This document shows positions 1-11,029 of a stretch of DNA of 64,000 nt, piece after piece. The notes below the pieces were generated by a model. The model searched no databases and was not told where the DNA came from. It was given only the letters and a program-made list of their open reading frames with translations. Source of the stretch: Trogon surrucura (Eukaryota; Chordata; Aves; Trogoniformes; Trogonidae). The translations under genes were made by a program, and so were the position numbers. The DNA lies in the NCBI GenBank assembly GCA_020746105.1, contig CM036617.1, positions 144,440,518 to 144,504,517 on the forward strand. The letters run 5' to 3'. Within the stretch, counting starts at the first letter, position 1. Each line of letters starts with the position of its first letter.

Positions 1-240
1 CACAGACGTGGCTCTTCCTTTTGGCTGAGCCCCATAAGGATAACATCCCCAGCAACAGGTTTGTTAACAACTCTGAGATCAAACTGTGGTGGTGAATCAT
101 GACTGTAGGCTTATGTGGTGCACTTCTGGAAATGTAGTTTGGAAGTCTAATACTGCCATTCTTTTTCTGTGCCTCTAAACAATTTTTAAAAACCTTAATT
201 TTAACCACTAAGAGAAAATTTCAATTTCTGTCTTTCACGA
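1..240. other. noncoding flank
   Basis: AT-leaning unique sequence with stops in all frames. I see no element here before the CR1 tail that begins at about 241. Confidence 0.5.
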
Positions 241-537
241 AATCATGTAATAGTTTGGGTTGGAAAAGACCTTTAAGATCATTGAGTCCAGCCATCAATC
301 TAGTCCTACAAAGTCAGCCGCTAAACCACGTCCCTAAGCTTGTCTTTTAAACACTTGTCTTTTAAACACCGCCAGGGATGGCGACTCAGCATTTCCCTGG
401 GCAGTCTATTCCAGTGCCTGACAACCTGTTCAGTGAAGGAGTTCCTCCTAATATTCAACCTAAACCCTCCTTGGAGCAACTTGAGGCCACTTCCTCTCAT
501 TGTATCACCAGTTTTCTGAGAGAAAGATGCAAATATA
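241..537 (-). mobile_element. CR1 LINE, 5'-truncated old copy
   Basis: On the plus strand the segment starts with a degraded CR1 tail and the 3' UTR signature (gggttggaaaagacctttaa, agatcattgagtccagcc). Read on the minus strand it gives the C-terminus of CR1 ORF2, including NIRRNSFTEQVVRHWNRLPR, a conserved block of avian CR1. The tail (ATCATGTAATAG) has lost the regular ATTCTATGAT form and the reading continues into unrelated sequence upstream, so this is a short, old, dead fragment. A perfect 15-bp tandem duplication (cttgtcttttaaaca twice, 339-368) sits inside the 3' UTR. The 5' border is judged by eye and could be off by tens of bases. Confidence 0.85.
339..368. repeat. 15-bp perfect tandem duplication
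   Basis: The unit cttgtcttttaaaca occurs twice back to back inside the CR1 3' UTR. Other CR1 copies in this window lack the duplication, so it arose after insertion. Confidence 0.9.
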
Positions 538-1098
538 CTTTTTCCTTTAATTTCTTTTTTTCTATCTGAGTTCTGTCTAACCATCGACAAAGCACAGGGC
601 GCTGCAGAAGAAGAAGAATGAGAAAAAGAAGAGTATATAGAGTATCAAGAGCAGAAGGAAAATTATGAGAAAATAGAGATGCCAAAGGCCCTCAAAGAGC
701 CTAACCTTTCCTGAAGTTAAGCAGAAGAGATTCAAACAACAGTTTGTCTTCTCATAGAGATAAGAAATATTGTTGAAATATAAGATGAGCAACAATAATT
801 AAGTTTTTTATGTCTTTGGGGCTTGGTCAGAGGTCCTAGATTTGCTTCATACCATGTCATTAAGAGAGGACAAGCAAGGCATTTACCAAACTGTTGTAAA
901 GAAATTTTGAAAGTTATCACCATCACATAAAGAAAGAAAATGGGCAGAAAATTTTTTTACACAACAAAGTTGAGATTTTTTTTCAATCAAACAAGCAATT
1001 TCGGAGGAGCTTGTCGACCCTGTGTGCTCAATGGTGATGGGTCAGAAAGGCATCAAACTGAGAAAAAGTATGTTACAGATTCCTTGTATATGTTTACC

Positions 1099-1121
1099 AA
1101 AAAAAAAAAAAAAGGGGGGGG
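1099..1121. repeat. A15G8 homopolymer junction
   Basis: Fifteen A followed directly by eight G. A simple low-complexity tract, likely length-variable. Confidence 0.9.
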
Positions 1122-1455
1122 ATATGAAAAGTTGCTAGGTTACATAGCAGAATCAAAACAAATTGTATGTTTTGGAGGGAAAGAGAGAGAAGGCCACAGG
1201 TGACTGGGTTACCACACCACAAACCCAGAGGAACATGCAGACATAGGAGAAAATTGAGGACTAAAAGCAAAAATTCACAAAAGGCAATCAGAGCCAACTT
1301 GTAAAAGAAGCATAAAGGATTGAATTATGCATGGAAAAAAAAGTACCAATTTATGCATCTCCAGCTTTTGGAAATAATTGTTTTGGAACTAAGAACCAAA
1401 ATTGTTTTGCAAAACATGACAAACCAGGGATAGGGGTAATTACCAAGAACACCAG

Positions 1456-1488
1456 TGTATATGCATGTATATGCATGTATATGCATGT
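1456..1488. repeat. decamer microsatellite (ATGCATGTAT)3
   Basis: Three near-perfect copies of a 10-bp unit that contains the palindrome ATGCAT, followed by an A-rich run. Confidence 0.85.
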
Positions 1489-2120
1489 TTGAAAAAAAAA
1501 GAAGTTTTGCTGGGAACTGTTGAAAAAAGTTTACATATATTACCTGCAACTTTACCTTAAATCTGAATGAAGTCTTTCTGATTTACAGATTTTGCTCTTG
1601 TGCCCAAGTTAAAGTGAAACTTGGAATGATGGGAAAACATCAAGGAATGTTATAGTGTTATGTGATCGTGTTTTATTCCAAGGTTGTCCCTACATTTAAG
1701 TTAAGGGATACCATGTTTTGGGGTTTTTTTAAGAGAAGTAGGTACACAAAAGTGGAAAATGTGAGGCAGAGATGCAATGTGTTTACCTCAAAGGAGTGTA
1801 GGAAGATTGAAACACAAACAAAAAGAGCTTTAAAAAATGGAATTCACAGCACCAGCGATGGTGATTTCCCAGAGCATAGATCTGGGATAAGGCTGACGCA
1901 GGTAGTTTATTGGTGTTTTGTTTGGATCTGTATTACCAATCTCATTAGTATGCAGTAGGTATATTTGCTCAATGTAATTCAGTGGAAAGTTGATAGCAAA
2001 AACTGCTTACGTAATCACAAGATTAAAACCAAAGATGTTTGGAATTCATATAACTGACATGTAGAAAAATAAATGGAAAATCTGCTCAGCCAAGGAACAG
2101 GACATCTTTGGTCTTGTTCT

Positions 2121-2206
2121 GTGCACATATATATGTGCACATATGGACATATATACATGTACACACACAGATATGTATGTAACATATATATTACATATAC
2201 ACAGAT
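2121..2206. repeat. AT/AC microsatellite with perfect palindrome
   Basis: The segment opens with the 20-bp perfect palindrome gtgcacatatatatgtgcac (2121-2140). It then continues as mixed (AC)n, (AT)n and TATG words. It could extrude as a small cruciform, but it is most simply read as a degenerate dinucleotide repeat. Confidence 0.85.
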
Positions 2207-4332
2207 AATTTCCAATATCTAAAGCAGAAAAGTCACTGAATCAAATGCCATCCAGAGACTGAAGAGAGCTGTGATTGATTTTATTCTTTTGGTTGCACAG
2301 TCAAAGATTTACAGGTGTTATTTTCCATTTCAAATTATTATAAGAGCAAGGTCAAAGTTACCCATAAATAAATACTAATTAATGCAATATTAAAGGATTA
2401 TGACACAGATAATGGACTTTAACTGGAATCCAGACTGTGATTTAAACATAGTGTAGAAAACACAGAGAATTTCCTGTGATATAAGAGGAAATACTTCAAA
2501 TGTATTTCTTTTGTGGTTTTGTGAATAACTTTGTAGTTTTTAAGATAGTTGAACAATTAGATCACAGAAATTTACTGGAAAAAATGGCTTTCTAAAATCA
2601 TTTATCTTTAGTGTAATTTAGCCCTTGAGACTAGGTTTTGATGTTGATAATTGGCAAAGATGGGCTGGTGCTGAACAAACTTGACACCTGGTCCTTTTCA
2701 TACTAATCTTTCAGTCTTTCCAGATGGCAGAGTTTACTTCTGCTTCCATCTGTTCCTTTTCAGTAAGAAAAAGGAAGTGAAAAATAAAATCACTAAAACA
2801 TTTCATGGTTTTTAGAAGGACCTTTGAGATTCTTTTGAAGTCCTTTACTTTGGACTGCGTTCCAGTGGAAGGCTAGTGATGGCACCTACGATTATTTGCC
2901 TTAGATCAATGGTATAATGTTTGGTTTCATTTTTCAGGTTTTGCCTGAGATACCTCATCTGGATGAAATTCATGGATGGAAAAACTGAAAGATCTGGAGT
3001 CATCACATCAGCACATACTTAACAAAAAGCGTAAACAAAACAGGCAAGCAGGCAAATAAACAAGAGTGATATCAGACTTGTGACTGGATAACATTTGATG
3101 GCATCTAGCAGTAGACAGGTCGGAGCATAATTTCAGGTGAAATTTTGCTAGTTCAGACATGGAAATCTTTCTACAGTAAAGAAAACTTTTTGTGCAAAAC
3201 CAACCACTATCACTTCCCTAGTTATTTGCAATAGTTTCTCAGTTGAGTTCTCAGGTCTTGTCTCTGGTCTAAATTTTCACTGCCTCAAGATGAACTTATT
3301 CCCTGGGGGTCCATTAAGTTTCTTCCATATAAGTGGGGTCAGATTTAGGCCTCTGTTAAGCTAGTAATCTCTAGAGCTAGCAACTGACTATTCAAGAAAA
3401 TTCAACAGCGGAGTGATAGAAGCAGATGGATGGACAAAGATAGAAAAAACCAAAATGAAATGCATCAGTGGATATCTGCCAGGTAACCAGGAAATCATTT
3501 TGGATGCTACTTTATAAGTTTCCATGTGTTACTGAAAAATATTAGTTAATCTGGAGAAAATTCAGAAAGAAATTAGAACAAAGAAGTCTTCAGGGATATT
3601 TATGGATAAAAATTAAAATTATCAAATTTATGGACCTGGCTGAAGGAAGGCTGTTCTACCCATGTCTGCACACATTTGAATATCTTAAATCGCAAGAAGT
3701 TGTCCATACCTTCCTCTTGACAGTGATTCGGCACAGCTCCCTGAAAGGACCAAGAAGATTTCTGATTCCGGTCATCCTAAATGAGCAAGTTGTCCTTAGG
3801 GAACTGGAAAAAGGCTGTGTTTTCATTCACATGCCCCCATCAAACAATCTGAATATCTGAGAGGAGCCTCATCATGTTTGCAGGGACGTGGCAGAGCAAG
3901 TGTCTGTCTTCTGCATGGCCCAACCTGTGCTCACCCTGCAGGCACTGCAGGTTCTGGATCGCAAAGTGCTGTCTTTTCCCCTCTACCTGAGCCTCCTCTC
4001 ACACGGAGATGTCTTAACACCAAACTAGGGAGCATCTTTGGGCAACTTTTTTCTGGAGAACTTTGCAGTACCACCCAAGCAGAAATAAGGTTAGCAACCC
4101 TGCTGCCATTTTCCTAAGTGATTAGAAGATCAGGAGACTCTCCTGGAACAAGATGTTGCATGGCAGTTTGTACAGACTTACTTTCTGGATCTCTGTCCAA
4201 GTTGCTGCCAGGCTACACACATACTTCAGGTATCTTTTGGAGATGCTACTAATCCTTTTTCTTGAAAAAGAGCTGGTCTCCAATAACAGATTATTTATTA
4301 AAATATTTCTGTTATTTTCAACAGTGATACCC

Positions 4333-4338
4333 TTTATT
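4333..4338 (-). terminator. candidate polyadenylation signal AATAAA
   Basis: The plus strand reads tttatt, giving AATAAA on the minus strand about 70 nt beyond the stop of the candidate exon at 4409-4563. AATAAA is frequent in AT-rich DNA, so alone it means little. Its position is what a short 3' UTR would need. Confidence 0.25.
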
Positions 4339-4408
4339 GTCACCTTTTCCTAAAAGAATCCCATAATAAAAAAAGTATCACTAGAAGTTAACTAATGAAA
4401 AAATAAAA

Positions 4409-4563
4409 CTAGGTGCAACTGCGGTTAGAATTTAGCCGGTAGTCAGGTGGATTTTCACTTTTGCTCATCCTGCTTCTGTGTAAATCGGAGATAAACGCAT
4501 TGATTTCAGTGGAGCTGCTAGTGTCAAACTTGTCATCAGAGGCTGAGTTACTAAAGGCACAAT
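4409..4563 (-). CDS. candidate 3'-terminal coding exon, gene not recognised
   Basis: The minus strand shows a strong acceptor: a pyrimidine tract (tttctctgtgtctctggttcag) with a plausible branch sequence CTTAAAC upstream. After 2 nt completing a split codon it stays open for 50 codons to TAG at 4409-4411. The peptide begins CAFSNSASDDKFDTSSSTEI and ends NPPDYRLNSNRSCT. It is polar and Ser/Asp-rich, with codon choice typical of vertebrate exons and several CpGs, which are scarce in the surrounding DNA. An AATAAA lies about 70 nt downstream. No domain is recognisable and I cannot name a gene. The preceding exon would have to end with one unpaired codon base; I did not find it with certainty. 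An open run of 50 codons next to a good acceptor can occur by chance in 64 kb, so this is a candidate only. Confidence 0.38.
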
Positions 4564-4600
4564 CTGAACCAGAGACACAGAGAAAGTTTAAGGTAAACAA

Positions 4601-6410
4601 ATTAACTCACCAAGGAACAATCTAACCAGTCAGATTTGCTTAATGGTCTTTCAAAGGACAGTAAACACTCAAAAGTCATCAGCTTTTATTTTAGAGGAAT
4701 GAGACGAAACTATAAGAAGAAAGGGAAACTGAGCAGGAAGATTTCCTAGGAGATGGAAGACAAAAAAAAAAAAAAAAAAAGAAAAAAAAAGAGAAAAAAA
4801 CCAGGATATTTCACTGGAATTTAAAAACATATCTGTTTCCCCAAAATGCAAACTCTTCCAAGGGACACCACTCCCTGTCCTAGCAGATGTGAAAAGCAGT
4901 TTTATCTTCCCAGAGCAAGATTTATCTCCATGAAGTTTTTGCTTTTTTTTGTTTTGTTTTGTTAAAAACCCCCTCACGCAACCCCAAACTCATCTTGTAA
5001 TAGTATTTAAATTGTTTCGCTTTTCTCAGAGCCTGTAATTATTACACTTTCAAGACAAGAGAATTTCAAACTTATAAAGGCAGTCTGAATATAGAAAATG
5101 CAACCTCTCAGCAGAAAAAAAATAAGTCTCTGTCCAGGTTACTTCATTAATAGATTTTTCAATACATGAATTGTATTAATAAATTGATTCAACATTTCTT
5201 CTAAGTGCATATAGAGCACATCCAGGAGGAAAAACGTATTAAGGCAGTACTTCCTAAAGGTGTTCTGATATGCTGAGATATTTGCCATGTCTCTCAGAAA
5301 GGGGTATACTCTGTAAAACTGCCTGCTGTAAATCACACCCTCTAACAGAAGCAGCCAGACTATACCAGCCACTCTTTACCACCAGTACACATTCTTTCTG
5401 GTGGCACCTATACTAATAAGTAAAGCAGGGGCAGGACATGGTGTCAAGCACTGGTGTGCAAAGCCAACTTCGTGTAGGCTGCTTTATGTGCAGGTCCCAC
5501 ACAGAAGAACTAAGGGATGTGCTTGGCAGATGGTAGCACTCACTGCACACTCCTGAGCAGAGAGCAAGATTCTTCTTCAACACATAGACTTGTAAAATCC
5601 AAATATTCATATTCTTATTTGCAAGACTGAGAACATTTAAAAGTCCTAGTTTGTAGGATTTTCAGATTCCCATAGTATTGGATTAATTGTACTTCTATTA
5701 CTATCGATGCCAAAACTTCCATTCACTTCTGAAAATGTCATCTCTCTTTTTGAAAACCTTGCATTCTGGGCCTTATGATCATCATGTTAAAAAATTTGGT
5801 AGCCCTTGTTGGTATTAATGCCAAAGAGTTTTGAACTGCAGCTGCTTTCAGCTTTCTATATGTCTTAAGAAACTGCTAAGTATTGTATGTGAAAAGGAGA
5901 TGTTTTAATACCATACATTGCTCATCAGATGAAAAATTATTTTCCTTATTTTTTGAAAAACAACTTTATTTTTGTCCAGTCTTGATGGAATCTCACCTTT
6001 TTCAGTCTAAATCAACTGTTTTCCCTGTGTTACAAAAGAAATCGGTGCTTAAGAGAGAAATGAAAGCAGAGAGCAAGAGAGTCAGGTCCATGGTGGTCAG
6101 GAAGGATGAGATGGGAGCACCATAAGGGACCCCAGCCCGTGAACCGACACTACTTATGTGAGTGGCAGAGCTGAGGTGGAAAAGGAGTCACTCAGCACAC
6201 TGATGTGATGACAAGATGCCTGAGTCTCTGACAGGAAAACGGGCGTAAGTTTGGAGAAAAATTCCAAGAGGAACAACGAATTAGTCAGTGCAGCAAGGAG
6301 TTATTATATGGCAGTCTTATGCAGCCTAAAGGGAGGGCAAGGACAGGGTGAGGAAGGACAGAAAGAGGAGGGTAAAGAATTGATGCGGTGTTCTTGCAGT
6401 GCAGTCAGAT
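4601..6410. other. noncoding stretch
   Basis: AT-rich unique sequence with an A-rich tract at 4762-4800 and no recognisable element or convincing exon. Confidence 0.5.
4762..4800. repeat. A-rich homopolymer tract
   Basis: A19, G, A9, then a GAG-interrupted A run. It could be the tail of an old retroposed sequence, but nothing retroposed is recognisable next to it. Confidence 0.85.
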
Positions 6411-6550
6411 TCATAGAATCATAGGATGCTTTGTGCTGGAAGGGACCTTTAAATGTTATCTCGTCCAACCCCCTTGCAGTGAGCAAGGACATCTTCAGCC
6501 AGGTCAGGTTGCTCAGAGCCCCATCAAGCCTGACCTTGAATGTCTTCAGT
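6411..6550 (-). mobile_element. CR1 LINE, short 3' fragment
   Basis: The plus strand begins tcatagaatcataggatg, the avian CR1 tail. It continues through the 3' UTR landmarks gctggaagggacctttaaa, ccaacccccttgcagtgagc and ccatcaagcctgaccttgaa. About 140 bp remain, all 3' UTR. The copy is truncated well before the ORF2 stop. Confidence 0.9.
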
Positions 6551-9394
6551 CACGTATTGAGCTGTCCTCTTCCACACACGCATGCATCCCCGCACATATA
6601 TAGATTCAGCTTATATGTGTCTCTGATCCACTCTGCAAAACAAACGTGGCCTAAGAACTGGATGCAAGCTATAAAACAAGATGCTGGTAAAGGATGGCTA
6701 TTGAGGCTGGGGCAGTGTCTGGTGACTCAGCAATTTTTTGAGTTGGAAAAAAGTGTCATTGAGCAGTCTGGAAACATTAAAGGGTAAAACTGAGAAAAAA
6801 AAACAGTAGAGGAGGAATGGGTTGCAAAATAATAGAAAGGATGCAAAGAATAGAAAAAAAATTGCTGTATAGGACAGAAGGTGGTTAGAAAAATGAGCAG
6901 AAAAGAAGAGGTTCAGAAGAGAAAAGCCTAAGATAATAGGTCTGGGGAAAAATCAAATCACCTATATTAAATGTCAGGGAGGAAGTTGGAAATTTGTAAT
7001 ATTGAAAATTAGCTAACCGTTTTAAACAGTAAATTAGCACTGGATTTATTACACAGAAGTTCTCTTACAGTAGGGAGAGAAAGAGAAGGGAGAACTAGAG
7101 AGTGCAAAAAGTCACTATAATCACAGAAGGCAGACAAAGAGATAAAAGAAGTCTCCTGGTTTTGAAATGTCTCCTTTATTCCTGGACATTCTAGTGCCAG
7201 AGTGATGTGGATGAAATTGAAGGAAATCAGAAAACTGAAAAAAGCATAATTAAAAAAATAGAACTTTTTTAAAAAGTCACATGCGTACTGTAAGACAAAG
7301 AATGGAATTAAACAAAGGGTGTAAAGTATTTAAGAAGTATATTTAATAAACAGTAACAAGAAAGGAAGATTGCTTAAGATGTGGGATCTAAGTGGGAGAA
7401 CATGGAAATATCAATAAAGAGCAAAGAAAATCTGTCCTTTCAGGGAGGTGTTACGAGGTTGTCTGCATCATCCAACTGAAACGTTGGTCCAAAGACTTTC
7501 TGTGTAAATAAGACTGTGCAAATTGTTTGATAAATGAGTGGAGGAAGTGGCTTTGTACTTATCACAGGAGCTGAAAACAATGAACTGAATAATTTCTTTC
7601 TAATTCTACATGTACAAATCCAGGAAAGACCCCCAGTACATGTCCCTCTCAATGACCATAGTTTTATTACCTAATCCAGAGCAGGGTAAATTTTCTTTTT
7701 TTTCTAAGGTGGTGTCACTGGAATTTATTTTTTTTTCTGTTACCTTGCAGTTTGTTTTTGTGCATACTGCTTACGTGCTAAGAGTGGGTAGGAAAGTGGG
7801 TGAATGGTAGAGAGAGGACACACACAGACACGTTTCTACATTCTTCCACAGCATTTCTTAAATATTTCTGCTGTAGTCTTTGCATCTAAGGAATATTTTT
7901 TTTTTACTCAGCTGGCTGTATGATATTTATTTTATTCTCCTAAGGCATTGGTTTTATCATTACATTTAGTATTTCAGAAGCAAAGCTCATCACAGATCAC
8001 AGCATCTAGCAGTACTACATGTTTACCTCAAATACAGCATACTGGGAAAACTGGTTAAATGCCTTCATCAGACTTATGAGGCCTGTATTTCATAGCTAAA
8101 AGCCATAACACGTGATCTTGGTTTGGAGCAGAATCCAAATACTGTCCAAATCCTATCTCTCAAGGGGACAAAAGCTGCTTTCGTCTTGTGAGTGTTCTTG
8201 TCCACCTCCTGGCTGAGGCAGAGGCCACAGGAGAGAGCGCTATCTTAGAACTTGTCTAACCACAGAGCTATTCAGAAGCAGCTGTTGGATTTAAATTTCA
8301 CACTCACAACCTGAACTCACTTCTGAGTGTAGACAAGCCTTTAAACATTCACTTAGAGTACGATGCATTTCTTCCTTCTGTAACTTTCCAGTTAACTGCT
8401 GTTTACTTCTGATTATATCGATTTAGACTTCTTGCAAATGTGGCTGAACTTCTGTAGGGCATAACGTAGAAATATATATTTCTGATTTAGCTAGATTAAC
8501 TCTTTCTCACATGCTAACTTAACTAATGTAAGACAAAACATGTAAAATCTGTATTAGAGACAAACCCAAAGTAAGGGAATTTCTTGCTGAAAGGTGTGAA
8601 AGAGCAACTGAGAGGCAGCACAATTATTGTTGTGGATCCATTATGGACAGCATGCGCAGCAGATGCGCAGACAATGGTGGAGGAATGCTGCAAATCTTAC
8701 CCTGTAGGATGCAAGCCTCCAAGAAGGTTTTCATTACCCCTGGCAGAGGTTTGTAATAGAAACACAAATGGAGCCTGTCGTATGGAATTTATATATTAAC
8801 ATGGCTGGGCAGGTGGTGACTCCTTCCAAAGTACAGGCAGAGTGGCAGTGAGTCATGCAAGTTGGTTTCCTGGTACTGCCTGATAGGAAGATGGAATTAT
8901 CTGCTGTCCTTTCAATGTGCATTGAAATGCAACCAACACCTTACTTCTCTGAGCTCCAGAAGACTATCAAGGAACTTTGTTTCAACATGCACAGACACAC
9001 AGCCTTCCCCAATACACCAGTGTCCTCGTTCACACATGTCTTTATCCCACATTTCTGCAAAGGAAAATTTCAAACACAAACTTAGAAGCTGAATTGAGAA
9101 AGTAACCCTTCTGCATGTGTGTGAAGAGGTGGAGAAGAGAGAGAGAGGCAGAGGAAGATAAGAGAGGGAGGAGCATATGATTTTGTTCTGATCTAAGTTC
9201 CTGATGCCCTGAAGGAAAGTGCCACCTTGCTTAGCTTGCTCACACAGAAAGATGCTTGTACCATGTGAAGGAGAGCAGGAGAGTCTTAACTGAACTGGAT
9301 ACTTGGGTGTGTTTTTCTCTTAATAATCTTCCTTGAGGCTTTCTGTGGACTTAAGCTCATGATACAATCAGGAACATAGCTCTGTATATTCCCT
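6551..9394. other. noncoding stretch
   Basis: Purine-rich to about 7150 (many aagaga and gaaaa words), then mixed composition. Short open frames such as plus 7610-7810 and 8584-8799 have no recognisable product or splice context. Confidence 0.5.
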
Positions 9395-11029
9395 CTAGCA
9401 CTCATTTCACAACCTTGAAGCTACTCCACATCCACCCTTACCACTTCTCGCCTCACACGCACATAGCATCTGTCCCCTCAGAAAGCAACTTATTTCTACG
9501 TTCCCCACCAACAGATGTGCAAACAGGGATGGCTGTCTCCCACACAGAAACGGCTGCCATCCACCTTTGTCATCCCTACCACACACAACTTCTTTCCACT
9601 GTCCTTTCCTAGTCACTGCCAGAAGATACACACATGGGCCTGCATCGGCAAACAACTGCCGGGACACCCAGATGTTCCAGTCTTTACAAATACATTTCTC
9701 TGGCTGGGTCATGGTTACAAAGGAGTCCAGGCAGGCACAGATACATCATGTTCTTTACACTCAAACACAGCTCAGTTGCTCATGCTTTGATCCCCTTCCT
9801 GCAACAATCCAACAGTAATTGTACCCATAAATCCGAAAGGACTTTTTTTCCTGGCCAGCTGGCAGGTGGATGCCACCACTTGCTTTTTATTTTCTCAGTA
9901 GGTTAAACAGGGAAGTAAGCGGAGTAGTCGGGGACCAGGGCTTTCTCTTGAGTTGTGCTGGTGGCAGTGGGCTGAGGAGGCTGAGGTCTGTGGTTTCAGC
10001 CCAGACAAATCCCAGGGGCCAGAACTGCTGACTGTGGTCATGCATCTCCCCCTCATGGACAACCACTTCTCTGTCCCCACTGCCTGCAACCTGCCACGGC
10101 GGGAAGTTCACCACCACCAGAGGAGAAAGGGACTTTCAGCTGCCTGCAACCAGCCCAAAAAACCCCAGGAAAAATTAAACAGCTGGAGAGCTTGAACTGG
10201 ACTCCACAGTGAGAAAACAGTGCGTAAAGTAGGGCAATGAATTCCCAGTACAGCGCATGACTGCACAAGCACTGACTTGCCTCTTAGCTAAGTATTTTAC
10301 AGGTTACTTTTTTTTTTTTGGCAGGAACAAATCAAAAAGATATCCATGAGCTTTCATGTGGCTGATGCTACACAAGCCCAGAGGCTTCAGGCCTGGTCAT
10401 TCAGTGTGATGGGACTGTCTTCTCCCAGTGTAAGTCTCACGGGATTACTCACAATCTTCTGAACTGCTATGGATGGAAACGAGCATTTTCCTACCCAATA
10501 TAAGGCAGTGCTTATGAAGACACCAAAGCCCTAAGCAATTTAAAGATGCTTGCAGAACAGATTTGAAGAACAGATGTTGTCAATATATGCAGTTGTTTTG
10601 AAGGGAAAGATGTTCTTAGTGTTTCTCTCTCACACCCAAGATGTGTCCTATGTTTTCAACCTTCAACCAGCTGCACATTACTCCAGAGCTGCTTCAAGCC
10701 ATGGAGAAAGCTGATATTTTCTTGTTTTCTTTGACTGACATCTGTACTCCCTGTGTGTACTTCAATACAATGGCTATTTATCCAACAGCCTTGTTAACTA
10801 CCTAGTAGCCCTGTTTGCTGCTCCTAGAGAAATTTATCTGCCACTTTTTGCCAGTATAGTATACTGAAGTTTTAAGGCATGAAAATAAAGTGCCTCCAGA
10901 TGAAAATGGTGTAAGTATTTTTAGCTAGATATCTTCGGATTTTCTCAGGATTATTCAGTAGTTCTTTAGAAAAAGCCTTCAAAATCTCTAAAGGAGAGTC
11001 TCCCTGCTGTGCATGTCATGCAGAAGACA
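9395..11029. other. transition into the pyrimidine-rich domain
   Basis: 9395-9650 is rich in CAC/CCT words on the plus strand. 9880-10170 is GC-rich and open in several frames on both strands, with a duplicated word ctgcctgcaac about 60 bp apart (near 10079 and 10139). No recognisable coding or mobile sequence. Confidence 0.4.

Larger units (their letters stand above)
538..4408. other. noncoding stretch, AT-rich
   Basis: No gene seen. The stretch holds an A15G8 run at 1099-1121, a decamer repeat at 1456-1488 and an AT/AC palindromic microsatellite at 2121-2206. The short open frames here (for example plus 3630-3860) have no recognisable product and no start or splice context. The minus strand near 4333 has an AATAAA that may belong to the candidate exon at 4409-4563. 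Confidence 0.5.
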
